This document shows, piece by piece, positions 48,679 to 57,533 of a stretch of DNA of 64,000 nucleotides. The notes under the pieces are model-generated. The model saw only the letters and a program-made list of their open reading frames with translations. It was not told the origin of the DNA and did no database searches. Origin of the DNA: Tridacna crocea. Taxonomy: Eukaryota > Mollusca > Bivalvia > Cardiida > Cardiidae. Every line of letters starts with the position of its first letter. The stretch's first letter is position 1. A program made the translations under genes and the position numbers. The stretch spans positions 7,267,501 to 7,331,500 of the forward strand of contig OX031060.1 in the NCBI GenBank assembly GCA_943736015.1, written 5' to 3'.

Positions 48679-48757
48679 AATATATCGTAGGTTTACTTCA
48701 AAAACCTCGTAACTATTCTCGTTTCAAGCCGTAGTTGAAGTGAACCGACGTTATATA
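48679..48757. repeat. Palindromic element P1, decayed
   Basis: ATATATCGTAGGTTTACTTC, AAAAACCTCGTAACTATTCT, CAAGCCGTAGTTGAAGTGAA and CCGACGTTATAT match the 9.97-kb element with a short deletion in the right arm. Confidence 0.75.
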
Positions 48758-48799
48758 GTAGGTTAAGGGTTTAAAAACGTTTGACTTGATTTATGCATT

Positions 48800-49040
48800 T
48801 CACTGTTTGGCTCAGTGGTAAAACATGGGACTCGTAATCGAGAGGTCCCGGGTCGAAGCTTCACTTGAAGCACTGGGTTTGTCGCCCTAGCCTATAGTAT
48901 CGCTGTAACTTGGCCGAGGATAGGCGTAAATATGTAAGCTGACACCGTGATGTGACTGAAATTTTGTTGAAAGAGGCATTAATCTATCGATCAATCCATC
49001 CATTAGTGCATTCATCAATCCACACACCCATCCATCTATC
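48800..49040 (+). repeat. tRNA-derived SINE
   Basis: Box A-like TTTGGCTCAGTGGTAAAACA and box B-like GGTCCCGGGTCGAAGCTTCA are 35 bp apart. The body reads GTAACTTGGCCGAGGATAGG and ACACCGTGATGTGACTGAAA. The tail ATCTATCGATCAATCCATCC continues into CATC units to about 49040. Confidence 0.82.
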
Positions 49041-49204
49041 CATCTTTTTCCGACACGATTAGAAATTGCTATCAAATTAAGTTAGCGTTCCAAGGGAACA
49101 AACTCTTTTTTTTTACTCAACAGCGAAAGAAGTAAAGAACAATACTCAGTGTCTGGGTCGATCGTAATACATGCCCTTTAACCAGCGATTTATTACGTCT
49201 TGCT

Positions 49205-49278
49205 GCAAGCCAGTCTTAAAAACATTGTGACGGAAGGAGAAATAACATTTTTCCTATTTGATAAAATGTTTTTTTTTT
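49205..49278 (+). repeat. MITE-A core scrap
   Basis: CCAGTCTTAAAAACATTGTG, ACGGAAGGAGAAATAACATT and TTTCCTATTTGATAAAATG. Confidence 0.4.
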
Positions 49279-49403
49279 TTTATTTGCTCTGTTGAACTTT
49301 TTTCAGAACCTAGCAGCGAGTAAGTTACATAAAGGTAAATTGTTCTTTTAGAACGGGGACAAAATCTCAACTGTCAGCTCAACCGAGTCAACTTTCCGTT
49401 CAA

Positions 49404-49531
49404 TTAACTCTTACTGGTTTGAAGAAAATAGACTTTTTCAAGTCGAAAGCATTTACAGACGAAAACTGAATGGGTCTCAAATAATGTATTTTTCTCGGTT
49501 TGGTTACCAGCATTTTCTCCTTTTCCAACAA
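49404..49531 (-). repeat. MITE-A with internal deletion
   Basis: TTAACTCTTACTGGTTTGAA, GTCGAAAGCATTTACAGACG, then GGTTACCAGCATTTTCTCCT and TTTTCCAACAAC. The GTAGAAAACATTGTGGG and left hairpin blocks are deleted. The next copy begins 2 bp later at TTAA. Confidence 0.78.
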
Positions 49532-49532
49532 C

Positions 49533-49762
49533 GATTAACTCATTGCCAAACGAAAAAATATTAGGTTTGTCCAAATCGAAAGCATTTGCAGACGACAAAA
49601 TAAAAGTGACTAAAAACTTTATATTTGTTTTGTGAAGGGTAGAAAACATTGTGGGAAAAAAAGAAAATGCTGGTTACCAGCATTTTCTCCTTTTCCCACA
49701 ATGTTTTCCAAAGGCGTCTTTCTCGTGGTCGTCAAAAGTAAGGATTGTGTGGTAATGGATTA
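49533..49762 (-). repeat. MITE-A, full length
   Basis: TTAACTCATTGCCAAACGAA to TGTGTGGTAATGGATTAA with a near-perfect hairpin at 49665-49696. Flanking GA-TTAA on the left and GGA-TTAA on the right are consistent with TTAA target sites. Confidence 0.92.
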
Positions 49763-50314
49763 AAAAGGGACTCTTAGTAGGACAAGCGTCGTTAAAACAC
49801 AGTATTAAAATTTGACAAACTAGAATAATCCACGTTTCAATGGGGTACGAACGTATGAACGTATGGAGATACAATACTAGGGAGGATAAGGGGTGTTGGA
49901 TAACTTACATTATGCCAATATGTAACACACGTCAGTTTACAGACCAAAAAGAAGAATTACATGATATCCAAACCATAAGTCCATAAGAAAATAGACAAAT
50001 TTGAAATGACTTAAAAGGTCACAAGTTCCAAAAACAAGATAAATATTTGACGACGGGGAAAACAGCTTTTTGTAAATTTAATGTTGGAAGGAGAGTAGAA
50101 GTTTCTATTAAATGATCGCTTCTTTCCTCACATATTTCTTTTCATCTTGTCCGAAAAATCAGCTCCTTTTCCCCGCAACATTTCCAGATCAGTCTAATAC
50201 AGGGGTGTAAAATACCGGATTTGTAACGACAAAGGGTTTTCAGGAAATACATGTATAAAAAGATAAAAGGAAAATGCACTTTCAAGATTCTTTACGCCGT
50301 AAACTTCTCAGCAT
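49763..50314. other. No gene or clear repeat seen
   Basis: A decayed TTTTCCCCGCAACATTTCCA at 50168 may be a MITE-A trace. Nothing else is recognisable. Confidence 0.35.
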
Positions 50315-50421
50315 AGCTGGCAGAGTAGATCAAGACAAGACTGCACCTTTGGTGCAGCCTAATCTTGATCTACACTGTTTGTAAAAGGGCATAGGGTCGA
50401 ACTTTACTGCCTAACGGTTAA
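50315..50421 (+). repeat. MITE-B right half
   Basis: CTGGCAGAGTAGATCAAGAC, AAGACTGCACCTTTGGTGCA, GCCTAATCTTGATCTACACT, then GGTCGAACTTTACTGCCTAA and CGGTTAA. Confidence 0.78.
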
Positions 50422-50619
50422 ATATACATATCCCACGACTCTATTTGACATTTAACCCGACGCTTACATTAATTGTCAATGCAGGAGAAATAAAGTTCAA
50501 AACTCTATCTAGATAAAAACCGGAGAAAAAGGAACTTGTCATTTTTTTGTCAATGACACTCGACTCGTCAATATAAAATATCTTCAATTTAATGCATTTC
50601 TATTCAAAGAATGCAGTAT

Positions 50620-51010
50620 GAAATTACAATTGCCCCTAGAGCAAGCCCTACGCCGAGTTTGACCTTAGCCGCGGTGACCCTGTCTCTTGAGGTCATGTGA
50701 CCTCGGTCAGATTGGTCAGTTGGGGTCGATACATAAATAAAATCCATTTGATAGGGAGTGCATATCGCAGCCTAAATTGTCGTTTAAAAGGCCGGTGTTT
50801 TGAAAGCGAATAGATCAAACAAGTGCGACAAAGCGGGCAAATCTATCCAAAAACCTTGATGGGGTCCCTGGTGCATTTTGACAAACAAAAGGTACTTGTC
50901 GTTGATAAAGAGACAATTTGGGGCTGTGACCCCATACATCTGAAACAGGGGAGCATTGCCAACCCTTTCTGCACATAGGAATTACTTTGAAATTGTGAAC
51001 AGTTCTTTTT
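50620..51010. promoter_or_regulatory. Candidate non-repetitive regulatory tract
   Basis: This is the longest tract in the right half without a recognised repeat. It includes GAGGTCATGTGACCTCGGTC (a GAGGTCA...TGACCTC inverted pair, nuclear-receptor-like), GTTGATAAAGAGACAATTTG and CTGTGACCCCATACATC. A 73-codon minus frame covers part of it without recognisable domains. Confidence 0.25.
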
Positions 51011-51554
51011 CTTTTACATTTTTTCTCTTTAAACATATTTTATTGGCAAATTCAATTAAAATGTACATGGTAATTTACAAATACAGTTCAAAATTTTCTG
51101 CAAAATAGATACGAACGAAAGCAGTGCTTATAAAATAAGTTGAGAGCCTAAAAAACGAGTACAAGTCATAAATTTAAACGAATATACTACATAGTGAGGG
51201 AAACATAATATTAGTAATTTTTTAGGAATAGGGAGAGAAATCTGTTTTGATTGGAAAAAAACGTGAAAAGAGTAAGACTGAGAGGTACAGGAAGAGAAAG
51301 GGAAAAGATAAGGTAATGGAAGAGATTGTGTAAAATATATAAGGTGTTCTTAAAAGGCTTTTTTACGGGGAAAATATAAATTTGTTCCATTCCATAGTAA
51401 GCGTCAGTATTCCTAATAATTTTTTTATAAAGGTAGAAAACAAAACCATCATACTAGAAATCGATTGCTTAACCTAATAAAGTTTTGGACTTCAAGAAAA
51501 ATTTTCTCATTCTCGTTTTTCTCTTTCGCTATATTATGAAGGAACTTGACCGTT
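51011..51554. other. No gene or clear repeat seen
   Basis: A purine-rich stretch AAAGAGTAAGACTGAGAGG and GGAAGAGAAAGGGAAAAGA at 51269-51310. AT-rich otherwise. Confidence 0.4.
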
Positions 51555-51700
51555 TCTCCTCGAGCCACGCTCCGGGAAAAGGGGGATTAAGAGCATATCT
51601 CTGACGTATGATACAAAACAATTCGTCACATACATTTGAGCCGTGCTCCGGCAAAAGGGGGCTTAAAGCATCTCCGTGATGCATGATACCAAGCAAACCA
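51555..51700 (+). repeat. 80-bp tandem pair, foldback-C flank
   Basis: GAGCCACGCTCCGGGAAAAG with GGGGATTAAGAGCATATCTC (51559) repeats as GAGCCGTGCTCCGGCAAAAG with GGGGCTTAAAGCATCTCCGT (51639). Both continue GATAC-AAA-CAA. The GCTCNGGCAAAAGGGGNNTTAATGCATCT phrase also starts other foldback-C copies. Confidence 0.7.
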
Positions 51701-51737
51701 TCACGTCCTTATGGCTCCATAGTAGCCACATTTTCAA

Positions 51738-51902
51738 ACAATCGACTTAGTTATGAGGTACACTGGGTCCTGGAGATTCAGAAAATCGAACAACAACGAC
51801 AAGTTTCGACCCATGTCAGCCTGCACAACCTGCGCAGGCTGACATGGGTCGATACTTTTCGCAGATTCATTTAGCCCCCTTTTCACAGAGCATGACTCAT
51901 TA
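51738..51902 (+). repeat. Foldback-C, well preserved
   Basis: CTTAGTTATGAGGTACACTG, GGTCCTGGAGATTCAGAAAA, hairpin arms CGACCCATGTCAGCCTGC / GCAGGCTGACATGGGTCG at 51806-51852, and the end AGCCCCCTTTTCACAGAGCA. Confidence 0.88.
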
Positions 51903-51937
51903 ATTACAGATCTGTAGAATCCATTTTGTACAAAAAA

Positions 51938-52092
51938 AAAACAAAACCGAATGAATTATAAAGTACACAGCTCCTTTGACATTCATGAATATTGACCCAC
52001 GGCAAAAAGTTTCGACTCCGATCAGCCTGTGTGACCTGCTTAGGATGAAGCAGCTTGATATCTTTTGCACGTTGCACAGGGTATGACTTAAA
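51938..52092 (+). repeat. Foldback-C, decayed
   Basis: GAATTATAAAGTACACAGCT, CACGGCAAAAAGTTTCGACT, CCGATCAGCCTGTGTGACCT and TGATATCTTTTGCACGTTGC. The right arm is disrupted. Confidence 0.7.
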
Positions 52093-52099
52093 AAAAATG

Positions 52100-52161
52100 G
52101 GATGTACAGCGCCGGCTTCGCCACCGTAAGTTCGGTTCCCGGGAGCTGGTGTGAACTTCGA
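52100..52161 (+). repeat. tRNA-like head interrupted by a SINE
   Basis: ACAGCGCCGGCTTCGCCACC and CGTAAGTTCGGTTCCCGGGA look like part of a tRNA-derived head with box B. It is broken by the SINE at 52162. Confidence 0.5.
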
Positions 52162-52444
52162 TTGGTTGGTTGGTTGTATTGGGGTTTAACACCCACTTTA
52201 ACAGCTAAGGTCATATCATGGCGGTCGGTGACGCACATATGTTTCCTGGCTTTCTCAAACCAGTACTAACACAACTTTCTTTCAAAAGCCACCGACTACT
52301 TTTCTCACATTCTTCAGCAGAGGTGAGAGGCGAAAATACGTCGGAAAGAAGCTTCACCTCAACCGGGTATCGAATTCACAACCACTAGGTCACGGGTCCA
52401 AAGCGCTCACCACTGAGCCATCAGGACGGGCGTGTGAACTTCGA
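52149..52444 (-). repeat. tRNA-derived SINE with target-site duplication
   Basis: The 13-bp GTGTGAACTTCGA stands at 52149-52161 and again, exactly, at 52432-52444, bracketing the SINE. The minus-strand head reads GATGGCTCAGTGGTGAGCGC (box A) and GTGAATTCGATACCCGGTTG (box B). The tail is the ACCAACCAACCAATC complement at 52162-52175. This is the clearest evidence of L1-style target-primed insertion in the window. The tail is CCAA-type rather than TCAA-type. Confidence 0.92.
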
Positions 52445-52659
52445 AACAATTCATTAGCCCAAAACGTTCGCTGCGAGTACTTTGTGTTGTTTCTTGGAAG
52501 CAGAATCTCGAGAGATTAGTACATAGAGTAAGAATTTGTTTTTCAATCGATTTAAAATAAATATGTCCGAATCATTTTAAATAAACTTTCACTAGATATA
52601 TACGGCTTTCTTTTTTATTAATCACAAAGTAAAAACCGGGACATTTATTTAAAATCTGC

Positions 52660-52722
52660 CTACACGAAATAATTATTTTCGCCTTTTCCAAAAATGTTTT
52701 CAAAAGTTTGTTTCCTCGGTGT
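52660..52722 (-). repeat. MITE-A scrap
   Basis: CGCCTTTTCCAAAAATGTTT with TCAAAAGTTTGTTTCCTCGG. Confidence 0.4.
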
Positions 52723-52772
52723 ACTTCAAAAACATCCTAACTGCAGCTTGTTTGAAGTGAAATCGACGATTT
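52718..52772. repeat. Palindromic element P1, decayed
   Basis: TCGGTGTACTTCAAAAACAT, CCTAACTGCAGCTTGTTTGA and AGTGAAATCGACGATTTCC match the 9.97-kb element with most of the right arm deleted. Confidence 0.6.
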
Positions 52773-52834
52773 CCTTACTCTTATTCAAAAAAGCAGAAAT
52801 GTTCGCAAAAGATCAAGTGTTGAAATACGGACAG

Positions 52835-53091
52835 TAACACGCGAAAAGGGGCATTCAGAGATTTGCGTAAAGTGTCGTCTCGGATCAGCCTGCGCTTTCC
52901 ACGCAGACTGATCCGAAACAACTCTTTCCGTATTTATGCAATTTTCTGTTTTGCGCAAGTCTACTATAACACAAAATTTAGTCTAGCCGTAAAGTGTCGT
53001 CTCGGATTAGACTGCTTGCTCTGCGCAGGCTAATTCGAGACGACACTTTACGCAAATTTCCAAATGCCCCTTTTGACGTGTTGCAGCCTAT
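52835..53091 (+). repeat. Foldback-D
   Basis: AACACGCGAAAAGGGGCATT to GCCCCTTTTGACGTGTTGCA. Hairpins lie at about 52864-52925 and 52990-53050. The second has long arms TAAAGTGTCGTCTCGGATTA / TAATTCGAGACGACACTTTA. The spacer AAAATTTAGTCTAGCCG is in the opposite order to the 7.9-kb copy, so this may be the reverse orientation. Confidence 0.87.
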
Positions 53092-53646
53092 AATTATATA
53101 CGATATGTAAAAGCCGCGTGGCGTGCATTATATTGTAAAAGAGCGAACAAGTACAGTAAAAATTTACCAGTACTTAACGTTTTAATTTTTTTATACTAAC
53201 TATAAAATATAGATCTTCAAAGAGTACATTTCACTAAATCTTCAAAAACAATGCGACCTTTGAACACTTTTTTTCTCTGCCTTTCAACTCCCATGTTAAT
53301 GTATTCTGCTTTAATTCATGTTTGTTATTTTATATGAGATTTGCTCTATGAAAAGGGCTTTTTTTTTAGTTTAACATATTTAATTGCCAATTGTATACAT
53401 AGTTTTCTATATAACAAAGACAGTAATCATCCAAATAAGGCAAAAGGGTCTGTCCACAAGTTCTCACAACTTAGCTTCGGCCATTCCCTTTTGTTTAACT
53501 TACACAGAATAAGGTCTTCAATAATACTAGAAATATTAAAAAAACAACATACAATAAATTTTCGGGCTAGTATGTAGAGAAGACAGTGTCTTTCCGGTCA
53601 TGAAAGGAAACAACATGCATACAAATGAAAATTTGTTAAAGACATA
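53092..53646. other. No gene or clear repeat seen
   Basis: Strongly AT-rich. A 78-codon plus frame at 53341-53577 has no recognisable feature. Confidence 0.4.
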
Positions 53647-54224
53647 AGGCCAAGTGCAAATAAGAGTACATTTTCTTGTCTCCAACAATAAATCATTAAT
53701 ATTTCGAAGAGTAATACATTAACAACTCTAAAATGTTTGTTTTCTGAAAGAATATACTGTAATGGTACTGTGTTGAAAATTTCAGGTAAATCGGATGAAT
53801 GGTTCAAAAGTTACAGCAGATTGAAAATTGCAAAGAAGCTTAAAAATGCTGTTTTTTGTGTGACATACACTTTAACACCATTTTTGATATTTTGATAAAT
53901 AAAATTAAATAGCTTACTGAGTGGGTTTAAACATGTATGCGTCATAGTTATCCATATATTTAGTAAAATCACCAAATGAGGTAAATCCATAGTTGAAGGT
54001 TAGTTCATGATGGCAATTTTTAAAATATGTCAAAATGTCTCCAATTTCTACAATTTGGGGTCTGCCAAGTAAGAGTAAGTCAGGCATTGGGTAATAATAG
54101 GTTAGCATAAACTAAAAAGACTGCAAATGATGCAAGCAAGATGTATCTTCATATTGTAACAATTTTCTTTGATTTGTTTGCATGTCACACAGCTTGCTTG
54201 TATCCTCTGCTTCTACCAAAAATG

Positions 54225-54441
54225 TGTCCCAACCATAACGGTTAACACCCTCCTTTGTTTATTGGTTCAATATACCTTACACTAATGCTTTGCATATCTC
54301 ATTTGGCTTGCTTTATTTTCCTTAATGCCTATCAGATCTTATGCATTTCAGGTGTTCTTTCTGCTAACCAATCGGAAAGACCTATGAGGTCGATATTTTA
54401 ATGTCCCAACCATAACGGTTTTGTCCCAACCATAACGGTTA
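54225..54441 (+). repeat. Three copies of the CCCAACCATAACGGTT motif
   Basis: TGTCCCAACCATAACGGTTA at 54225-54244, then two copies back to back at 54402-54420 and 54422-54441 with a 20-bp period. The match is exact across at least 18 bp. Confidence 0.95.
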
Positions 54442-54750
54442 TATTTTTCACCAGTAACATTTATGAAACATCTTTAAGAATGTAATCTGTATTTTATTTA
54501 CTTATTTTACAGTTGTGAAAGTTACACAGGACAGTCAGAATAATGAAAATGATGAATAATTTTCACTTTTATTGCAATTCTTACATGTTTATTCAAGTAG
54601 ACAACCTGTATTTTCAAAACTACCAGCCACACGCTTGATTAAAGCTTAGTTGATGTTATATTGACTACTTTTTACATATGAAGTAGTAATTTTGTCCTAC
54701 TGTCTATATTAAAATCGTGTTTTGTATGACCTATAAAAGTACTCACAGGT

Positions 54751-54768
54751 ACCGGTATGGTTGGGACA
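54751..54768 (-). repeat. Inverted copy of the CCCAACCATAACGGTT motif
   Basis: ACCGGTATGGTTGGGACA is the reverse complement with one substitution (CATACCGGT for CATAACGGT). It is the only inverted copy, and it is the copy nearest to the mariner remains on the left side. Confidence 0.88.
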
Positions 54769-55239
54769 TTTTTCACAAGCAAAGCATGCTACTTGATTTG
54801 TGGTATTGGGTTGCTGTTTTAGACTAAGATGGAGAAATTAGTGATAAAATTGAACTTTGAGAGAGGTTTAAGGTCTGGTAATTCACAAAAACATGCTAGT
54901 GATCAAACCAAAAATATAAACTAGGATCCAACCAGAGCAAAGAGACAAAAAATATGTGGGGTGATCAAAAAGATTGTGGACTTTCTTGTTATTTCGAAAA
55001 CAACTACTAGAAGTAAAAAATTGTGCATAGATGAGCATCAATTATCTGGTAAATGACTCAAATTTTGAAATGTTGTCATATTCAAATAGGTAAAGTATGA
55101 CATCATTTTAATGGTAATTGTCTAAAGTATCGGACAATGTTTTATTTGAGCCGAGAGTAATCCTAACGTCAATCTCGAAAAGTATTTATCAGAAATCAAA
55201 GGCCATTTAAAACCAGTTAAAGGGGACTCTGCACTCATG

Positions 55240-55690
55240 AAATCTGATATTTGTACATGGATGGGACTGGTTTAGACAAGGGTGCGGTACTATTAAAGAT
55301 GACCCTAAATCTGTCTTTCCATCAACATCAGTCACAGACAAAATCGTAACGGCTGTAGAGCAGCATGTAAAACAAGAACGCTGAGATACTGTCAGGAAAA
55401 CAGCTTATAAATTTGACCTCTAAAACAAAATTGCCCAGGAGATTTTGACTGGAACTCTTGAAATGTCGAGTAATTGCACAATGTGGATACCTGGCAACTG
55501 ATGCCCAAGAAAATTGGGGTTAGGATCAAAATCTTCAAAGAAATTTCTGAATGCATTAGGGTAGAGGGGCCAAACTTTATTGGTCGTATAGTAACATGCT
55601 TTGAGAGATAGGCACACTTTGATGAGACAGAATCAAAACAACAAAGCAGTGTTTTGAAACATTCAACATCGCTTTCCGCTGGTAGAAGTT
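55240..55690 (+). pseudogene. Decayed mariner-family transposase
   Basis: From 55271 the frame reads FRQGCGTIKDDPKSV, then PSTSVTDKIVTAVEQHVKQE, a stop, DTVRKTAYKFDL, a stop, and AQEILTGTLEM with MWIPGN. This follows the mariner helix-turn-helix region (the GRPSTS..TDENI.AV, TVRE.A.ELGIS and EILTE.LGM...WVPRLL blocks). After one frameshift, from 55576, FIGRIVTCFER stop AHFDETESKQQSS follows the region that normally contains the GDETWVHH.DPETK..S catalytic motif. The first catalytic Asp is not preserved. The copy has several stops and at least one frameshift, and no C-terminal half is recognisable. Confidence 0.8.
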
Positions 55691-55912
55691 AACCTTTCTA
55701 AATCACTAAATTATCTACATCAAGACGTATTTCTGTTCTTCTGTTTTTCTTCTAAATTGTGCTGTATCTGTACATTCTACAGACACTACTGAATTTTATG
55801 CCATTTATTCAAATGAATTTCACATACACGGTATGAAGAACTTAGCCAGAAATCCTGCAAAGTGATGTCAATTTATACCAAAATGGAAAAACTAAAACAT
55901 CATTCGACTTTT

Positions 55913-56634
55913 CGTCCCAATCATAAAGGTAAAGCTTAATTATGTTAATTTATGACCTATTTCTGAGCAATCGCTTTGATCCAGGCATGACTCTATTCAG
56001 TACTGTAATGATTAATGAAGCCAGAATCAGATGTGTTATCAGATATTTGTTATTATTGTGAGGGGTGTCAGGCATAGTATTGCAATGAACATCTGAAAGT
56101 AGTCCTGAGCCATAAACTTAGTTTTTTAAATTTTTTTTTTGTAGTTTCAGTGTTTTTTTGAGAGTTTGTACATATTTTGTTAGATTGTTGTGGAAATATG
56201 TCAGAATGTTTCATTTTATTTGATGATATTCAGTCTAAATATAGAGGTGTGTGGGATGTCCCAACCATAACGGTTATCACTGTCCTTTAAAATATGAATT
56301 GTGCTGGAGTACTATCTTATTTCTAAGCATTAATTTTGATTCAGAAATTATCATGTTTAATATGACAATGAAGTAAGCTAGGATTAATAAGTGTGACTCA
56401 AGCATTTTTTTGTCTTTATTAGTGATTTCTAAAATACATGTATGACAATAAACATATATACACAAAGACTTGCGCTATAAAGAGCAGAGTTGTTTTATAT
56501 CAATATAGGTGATTTTTTAAGAGTTTAACCATCTTTTGTTAGATTAATGATAAAATTAAACACATACTGGTTGTTAGGATCTATTATTCAGCCTTAATAT
56601 TAGGTATGTGTAATGTGTCCCAACCATAACGGTA
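55913..56634 (+). repeat. About 350-bp tandem segments ending in the motif
   Basis: CGTCCCAATCATAAAGGTAA (55913-55932, variant), TGTCCCAACCATAACGGTTA (56257-56276) and TGTCCCAACCATAACGGTAA (56616-56635) are 344 and 359 bp apart. The DNA before the last two is also similar: GAGAGTTTGTACATATTTTG and TTAGATTGTTGTGGAA against AAGAGTTTAACCATCTTTTG and TTAGATTAATGATAAA, with GGTRTGTGNNATGTCCC just upstream. Confidence 0.85.
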
Positions 56635-57179
56635 AAATAAAAATTTCATTACATTTTTGGTTTGGGTACTGCTCGGCTATACATCTGAATAGAAAAGCCA
56701 GGTTGGTTTTATTTTGGAATAATTGGATTAAAGTTTCATTAAATTTGGTTAATTAAAGTGAATGTTTAATAACCTTTTAATAATAAAATTTATAAAAGGT
56801 ATGTTTCTTTATAATGTTGCTTTTCCTGACATTAATTTGCCATATCTTTTCAAGAATACAATGAATATGACTGAAATGTAGATTTAAAGTTTGCCACATC
56901 CTGCTGCCTAATGTATAAGGAACAAATACTGACAGACCAAATGGTTTTTCCAACCTTTTGCAACTTTAACAGTACTATCTAAAGTTAAAAAAATGGCATT
57001 TTAACTTCATATAAAATCCAGATATTTTTAAGATAGGTGTATCTGTTTTGAAAATGGTATACTTTCTGCACTTTTCAATATATATTCTTTGACATAAAAC
57101 AAGTAAAACTTGTATCAATAAAATTTTATTTTAGACCCCAATGTCACACTTTATTTGCACTTGGCCATAAGTCAATCAA

Positions 57180-57533
57180 AAGGGAAAAAAGAGTTAATAA
57201 GAAAAAAAAAATGATGAAAGATATTATACGGGTTTTAATGCATTTGTCAAAAAATAATCGAATCTATTTGCTATTGATCAATACTATACATTTAAAGGAT
57301 CATTCTACCTCATGATATAATAGGTTTTTAGACAAAATTGGATTTTGATCCCTACTTATGTAATGACTTGTTATGTAAAATATATCACAGAGATGCAGTA
57401 AATCCCCTTTTGCCAGAGCACAGCATATGTATTGGATGATTCATATGATATATATTCCACTTAAAGGTGGGTATTTAGATTTTTAACATCCCACCATATC
57501 AAAAATTATATCTATCACTGAACTTTATATGAA
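57180..57533. other. Foldback-C flank scrap, otherwise unassigned
   Basis: ATCACAGAGATGCAGTAAAT with CCCCTTTTGCCAGAGCACAG at 57383-57425 is the reverse complement of the GCTCCGGCAAAAGGGGGCTTA phrase near 51.65 kb. No gene is seen. Confidence 0.45.

Larger units (their letters stand above)
53647..57167. mobile_element. 3.5-kb TIR element with repeated 20-bp motif and mariner remains
   Basis: The ends are an inverted pair: GGCCAAGTGCAAATAA at 53648-53663 and its complement TTATTTGCACTTGGCC at 57151-57166. Weaker similarity continues inward for 30 bp or more (GAGTACATT...GTCTCCAACAATAAA versus GTGTGACATT...GTCTAAAATAAAA). The flanks read CATA and ATAA, so a TA duplication (53645-53646, 57168-57169) or an ATAA or CATAAG one is possible. 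The interior has seven copies of TGTCCCAACCATAACGGTTA, three of them closing about 350-bp repeated segments on the right side, and a decayed mariner transposase in the middle. The overall class is uncertain: it may be an oversized mariner-like element, or an unrelated element hit by mariner. Confidence 0.7.

Noticed and set aside
50815..51036. 73-codon minus frame in repeat-poor DNA as a possible exon
   Set aside because: No recognisable domain, and I cannot support flanking splice sites or a codon bias. It is kept only as part of a non-repetitive tract.
3159..53091. Foldback-C and -D hairpins as a CRISPR-like array
   Set aside because: The palindromes are dispersed, have conserved flanks and no unique spacers of fixed length, and the DNA is eukaryotic.
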